NCBI GenBank assembly: GCA_943330925.2
Contig: CALQJP020000079.1
Span: forward strand, 1 to 8,616
Reading direction: 5' to 3'
DNA length: 8,616 bases
DNA from: Chryseobacterium gleum
GTDB taxonomy: Bacteria; Bacteroidota; Bacteroidia; Flavobacteriales_D; Sanyastnellaceae
Shown: positions 7,301 through 8,616 of the stretch, one piece after another
How the letters are laid out: every line of letters begins with the position of its first letter
Position numbering within the stretch: position 1 is the first letter of the stretch
Made by a program: the position numbers and the translations under genes
Notes under the pieces: model-generated
What the model saw: the letters and a program-made list of their open reading frames with translations, nothing else
Told to the model about the DNA's origin: nothing
Database searches by the model: none

Positions 7301-8616
7301 GCAATGGCGGAACACCGGCGTCTTGTTGCTGGTGTATACATTGGCCCAGGTATGACGCGTCTGCAATCGTTATTTCACCATCTGCATTCAAATCTGTACA
7401 AGCACTCACCGCTACACCGCCATTTACAGCAGCTTCACCATACAAGTGCTCATCTTGAGGTGTGAGGTAACCATCGTTGTTCACATCACCACTCAACACT
7501 GTTCCCGGGCAGTTTCCTGCGCAGTCGGTTTGTGCATCACCGAATGGAATACCCAAGCAGTCTTCTACCGCAGGGCAAGTAGCAATATTCTTCGTGAAGT
7601 TGATGATGTTGTTGTTCGCATCGCGACCAAACGAGATACATACCTGCGCATAGTTGTTATCGTAGCGCAACTCATATCGACCGTTCTGATCTGGGCTTTG
7701 ATCCCAGTTCGTGCGAATCACCAAGTAATAGGTTCCTGCAGGAACGCCTGTTACATCTATCCATTGACAAGTAAGGCTCGATGAATAGATATCGGCACAA
7801 CCCGCAGTGATACCCATGTTACCACAAGAGTACTGAGCTGCAATGCCAGCTGGACAAGACAAGTCAAGAACGCAGAAACCGTTCTTGAAGCCAATGTTCG
7901 GCATCAGGTTGCCATTCGAGTCGAACAGCAAATACTCAGCGTAACCAGCGTAGTGATAGTGATTGTGACATGGGTCGAAGGTGAACTGTGAGTTCGCAGC
8001 ATTCGGTACACCAATGAAATAATCTTGTGTACCAATGTTAGCAATGCGCGTGGTGAAGCGCAAAATCTGGCGCGTACCTACATTGCTTTGCAAACAACCT
8101 TCATTTACCAAACATGCATCGGCATTGGTTAGTGTGGTTGAAGTCAATGAGCTGAACAGCGCAGGCTGGTCCATGAAAAGGTCAGGGCCCAGACCCGAAC
8201 AGTTCGGGTCACCGTTGTAGTAACAAGGACCTGAAGCGCTGGCAAGTGGCTGGTAGTTGCAAGCCAAAATATCCATGCAACCCGTAATTGGACCTACGTA
8301 TTCGAAGAATACGTCGTAGCTGCTACCGGCACATGCACCGGCGCTACCAACACGCACATAATACGTGTTGCCCGCAGTCATAAACACATCGGTCTGTGCT
8401 TGAACACCGCAGAAGTCATCGTTGTATGTATACGTTGCCTCATTCGTGTTGTCGAAGTTGGCCATGATGCAATAGTCATACACCCAAATACGCGTATCGC
8501 ATGCTGCATACCCGCAGGTAGTAACCCGATACTGACCATTCGCAGCAGGAGTGAATACATACCACGAATTGTCGAAAGGCACTTCATTCAAACCTAATAC
8601 TGCATTCAACGGATCG
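4119..8616 (-). CDS. Large T9SS-secreted multidomain surface protein with lysyl oxidase, dockerin/cohesin-like, PKD, MopE-like and SprB modules; 5' end outside window
   Basis: At least 1498 residues. The frame is open to the right window edge, and the only start near it is a TTG (8607-8609) in mid-domain, so the N-terminus and signal peptide are missing. Numbering here takes that Leu as 1. Domains in order: PPC-like jelly roll (about 1-107); GCMDILACNY Cys motif (110-119); lysyl oxidase (about 140-328); dockerin-like calcium loops (374-420); cohesin-like beta module (about 450-570); PKD (about 573-655); five MopE-like repeats (659-898); SprB-type repeat (902-972); five Ig/PKD-like repeats (982-1405); T9SS type A sorting domain (about 1421-1496). 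The expected route is Sec to periplasm, then T9SS to the surface, probably with removal of the sorting domain and anchoring. Cysteine is abundant and often paired, fitting an oxidised extracellular protein. Only five lysines occur in 1496 residues. The LOX domain suggests oxidative deamination of lysine or amine substrates, but the physiological target is unknown. Confidence 0.95.
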   Translation of the reverse strand, partial: DPLNAVLGLNEVPFDNSWYVFTPAANGQYRVTTCGYAACDTRIWVYDYCIMANFDNTNEATYTYNDDFCGVQAQTDVFMTAGNTYYVRVGSAGACAGSSYDVFFEYVGPITGCMDILACNYQPLASASGPCYYNGDPNCSGLGPDLFMDQPALFSSLTSTTLTNADACLVNEGCLQSNVGTRQILRFTTRIANIGTQDYFIGVPNAANSQFTFDPCHNHYHYAGYAEYLLFDSNGNLMPNIGFKNGFCVLDLSCPAGIAAQYSCGNMGITAGCADIYSSSLTCQWIDVTGVPAGTYYLVIRTNWDQSPDQNGRYELRYDNNYAQVCISFGRDANNNIINFTKNIATCPAVEDCLGIPFGDAQTDCAGNCPGTVLSGDVNNDGYLTPQDEHLYGEAAVNGGVAVSACTDLNADGEITIADASYLGQCIHQQQDAGVPPLQYESCGWDPEIQDPETVTIGLANLNTTASTFDIVVSNPQNELWAMQFDIAGAVITGVQNLLPTTTWNAHIHFDGNTIAVTSEGNTKVPTYTTSTAILRVTYSSLTASTVCISNIVDLLNDFNHNVLGTIGNCVGTAANVVANFTASATSVCQASSVTYTNTSVGATTYSWSFPGGTPATSSAANPVVQYNTPGTYSVTLTASNASFTDEEVRTSYITVGSSATWYRDADGDGYGNPSLTISACTAPAGYIGVAGDCNDNSAAVRPGVTEVCNNIDDNCAAGIDEGFDVDNDGYTTCEGDCNDNSSIVHPGAFEICNGADEDCDNIIDEGYDADNDGYTSCGGDCNDNNSSIRPNAQEICNTADDDCDGSIDEGFDADNDGYTTCGGDCNDNNNAVRPNASEICNGIDDNCAGGIDEGFDADGDGFTSCGGDCNDNNSSINPEASEVCSNFTDDNCSGVVNEGCCNVTLSAVSTSTSCAAVSNGSINLTVSNGVAPYSYSWSNGSTNEDLANLAAGTYTVSVTDFYGCTATTSVSVTNGTGGAPIAPTSIAGPYGVCRSSSGNVFSTPAVAGATSYQWTLPTGATGSSTTNSITLSFSATYNTSNLTVRAVGPCGTSASFSRAVYANTTIPTAPSALSGPTIGVCAGSTQTYTCTAVAAATSYQWTAPTNAAITSGQGTQTVTIYFSSTFGANGAVSVRSQNCFGLSTARSVTVYNIPGTPGTISGTSANVCPGSVLTYTIAAVPGATSYLWTAATNTTILSGQGTNTITLSTASAFTTGTLSVSAVSSCGQSAARTLGLSINPATPSGMVGQTTNLCGGGQFTYSVTAVSGATSYVWTVPTGCTIVTNNGNSIVLNVSSAFTTGTLSVRAYNSCGGSSLRSASLTRLPSTPASITGAASVCPNQVGVVFTTPAVSGVTQTWAVPGSSVITAGQGTTSMTCTWGTAAGSVTVRSVNACGQSAALSKAVTLATCIENDGTNLLREATLEAYPNPSNGSFVIRSNEAGDYYLINGLGQTVQTIKLNATNNFRFEVSGLSSGVYFLSGNVNGTTITERVVVTGN
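4395..5666 (-). repeat. Five tandem Ig/PKD-like repeats of about 87 residues, each with a cysteine pair
   Basis: Five copies start at Pro982, Pro1069, Pro1156, Pro1242 and Pro1327 (codons near 5666, 5405, 5144, 4886 and 4631). Each has a first Cys in a (G/N/S)VC or NLC motif (C992, C1080, C1167, C1253, C1337), a G-x-T-S-Y-x-W-type core (QTWAVP in the last), a (S/A)GQGT or equivalent turn, and a closing CG or CFG (C1049, C1138, C1225, C1310, C1393). Spacing between first cysteines falls 88, 87, 86, 84. This is the PKD-like Ig repeat common before T9SS sorting domains; it probably forms a stalk with one disulphide per unit. Confidence 0.85.
5694..5906 (-). other. SprB-type repeat
   Basis: Residues 902-972 read VTLSAVSTSTSC...NGSINLTVSNG, then APYSYSWSNGST, LANLAAGTYTVSVTD and YGCTATTSVSVT. 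The G-x-I-x-L-x-V-x-x-G, P-Y-S-Y-x-W and L-x-A-G-T-Y-x-V-x-V-T-D-x-x-G-C pattern is the SprB repeat of the Flavobacterium gliding adhesin SprB and of many other T9SS surface proteins. A single copy is present here, so adhesion or spacing is more likely than a motility role. Confidence 0.88.
5916..6635 (-). repeat. Five tandem MopE / thrombospondin-3-like metal-binding repeats (132-bp period)
   Basis: Five in-frame units: residues 659-721 (6447-6635, a longer first copy), 722-765 (6315-6446), 766-809 (6183-6314), 810-853 (6051-6182) and 854-898 (5916-6050, one residue longer). The middle three are exactly 44 residues apart. Each carries a DxDxDGY/F loop, a GDCNDN motif, a P-x-x-x-E-I/V-C segment and a DDxC...DEG segment. 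The family matches the 'putative metal-binding motif' found in MopE-type proteins and resembles calcium-binding thrombospondin type 3 repeats. The acidic loops and regular cysteines suggest a rigid, calcium-stabilised, disulphide-bonded rod. Confidence 0.9.
6645..6893 (-). other. PKD domain
   Basis: Residues about 573-655 show the PKD signature: ANFTASATSVCQASSVTYTN, then TYSWSFPGGTP with the W-F-GG core, NPVVQYNTPGTYSVTLTASN and a closing YITV. PKD domains are extracellular beta-sandwich spacers common in T9SS cargo. This one lies between the cohesin-like module and the metal-binding repeats. Confidence 0.85.
6900..7262 (-). other. Cohesin-like beta-sandwich module
   Basis: Residues about 450-570 have the alternating hydrophobic pattern of the cohesin / carbohydrate-binding jelly-roll group: TFDIVVSN, then LWAMQFDIAGAVITGV, an HFDGNTIAVTSEGN turn, TAILRVTYSSL and CISNIVDLLND. 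The ordering (opening strand, amphipathic F-D strand, 'G-I-V-S' turn, A-I-L-R-V strand) is what I know from cohesin-type domains. The assignment is by pattern only; a generic Ig-like spacer is the alternative. Confidence 0.55.
7350..7490 (-). other. Dockerin-like pair of EF-hand-type calcium loops
   Basis: Two DxNxDGxhxxxD loops about 31 residues apart follow the LOX domain: GDVNNDGYLTPQD (374-386) and TDLNADGEITIAD (405-417), the second followed by ASYLGQCIHQ. This duplicated loop-helix layout is that of type I dockerin domains, which bind calcium and dock onto cohesins. In Bacteroidota such modules often sit in T9SS cargo without any cellulosome. A cohesin-like module follows in the same chain. 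A short Cys-rich linker (CPAVEDC...CAGNC, 345-367) connects LOX to the dockerin. Confidence 0.8.
7626..8192 (-). other. Lysyl oxidase (LOX) catalytic domain within the T9SS protein
   Basis: Copper amine oxidase domain of the lysyl oxidase family (protein-lysine 6-oxidase), which converts peptidyl lysine to allysine plus ammonia and hydrogen peroxide. It aligns by eye over its whole length with animal LOX: GPDLFMDQ at the start, ACLVNEGCL, an LRFTTRIANIGTQDYF strand, CHNHYH, the FCVLDLSC block, CQWIDVTGVPAGTY and a closing DNNYAQVCISF. The three copper-ligand histidines are H215, H217 and H219 (codons 7953-7967). The cofactor pair expected to form lysine tyrosylquinone is Lys242 (FKNGFC) and Tyr275 (ADIYSS), corresponding to human K320 and Y355. 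The Trp-His before the copper motif in animal LOX is replaced by Phe-Asp. Most cysteines of the catalytic core are kept. Bacterial LOX genes are known from earlier surveys, but little biochemistry exists for them. Confidence 0.93.
8289..8616 (-). other. PPC-like jelly-roll module, 5' end cut off, before the Cys motif and LOX domain
   Basis: Residues 1-107 plus the two codons upstream show the bacterial pre-peptidase C-terminal (PPC)-like pattern: SWYVFTPAANGQYRVTTCG, DTRIWVYD, a YNDDFCG turn, VFMTAGNTYYVRVGS and YDVFFEYVG. It is an extracellular beta-sandwich thought to aid folding or substrate contact. It is followed by GCMDILACNYQPLA, a variant of the short GCTDPxACNYNP cysteine motif common in Flavobacteriales surface proteins. 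The module probably starts before the window edge. Confidence 0.72.

Noticed and set aside
8607..8609. TTG as start codon of the large - strand gene.
   Set aside because: The frame continues open to the window edge, the TTG falls within a PPC-like module, and no signal peptide follows it.
4119..8616. The large protein as substrate of the neighbouring type-I-like exporter.
   Set aside because: It ends in a clear T9SS sorting domain and has no RTX repeats or type I C-terminal signal; the genes are convergent, not co-transcribed.

Overview
The window looks like a chromosomal segment of a member of the Bacteroidota, most likely a Flavobacteriales-type marine or freshwater lineage. The evidence is a C-terminal type IX secretion (T9SS) sorting domain, a SprB-type repeat, PKD-like repeats, a GC(T/M)D..ACNY-type cysteine motif, weak or absent Shine-Dalgarno sequences, and an ABC/HlyD pair whose odd motifs I associate from memory with this phylum. 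The assignment is by inspection only.

Layout. Positions 1-4067 on the + strand hold a compact three-gene operon for a type-I-like export machine. It comprises the 3' part of an ABC exporter subunit (cut by the left window edge), a HlyD-like periplasmic adaptor (1316-2659) and a TolC-like outer-membrane channel with a signal peptide (2637-4067, overlapping the adaptor gene by 23 nt). A near-perfect bidirectional hairpin terminator (4069-4100) lies between this operon and a very large convergent gene on the - strand (4119 to beyond 8616). There is no gene-free stretch longer than about 50 nt. No RNA gene, insertion sequence, CRISPR array or RTX-type substrate was seen.

The large - strand gene encodes more than 1498 residues of a secreted, cysteine-rich, extremely lysine-poor mosaic protein; its N-terminus lies outside the window. 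Domain order is: jelly-roll (PPC-like) module, Cys motif, complete lysyl oxidase (LOX) domain with the copper histidines and the Lys and Tyr that would form the LTQ cofactor, dockerin-like pair of calcium loops, cohesin-like beta module, PKD domain, five MopE/thrombospondin-3-like metal-binding repeats (132-bp period), SprB-type repeat, five Ig/PKD-like repeats of about 87 residues, and the T9SS type A sorting domain.

How the parts work together. The three + strand genes should form one trans-envelope conduit (inner membrane, periplasm, outer membrane); its substrate is not visible. The - strand product should leave by Sec and then the T9SS, so the two units are probably neighbours rather than partners. 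The most interesting items are the intact lysyl oxidase inside a T9SS surface protein that has almost no lysine of its own, and the ABC subunit whose ATPase motifs (Q-loop, Walker B, catalytic Glu, D-loop, H-loop) are all altered although the gene is otherwise intact.
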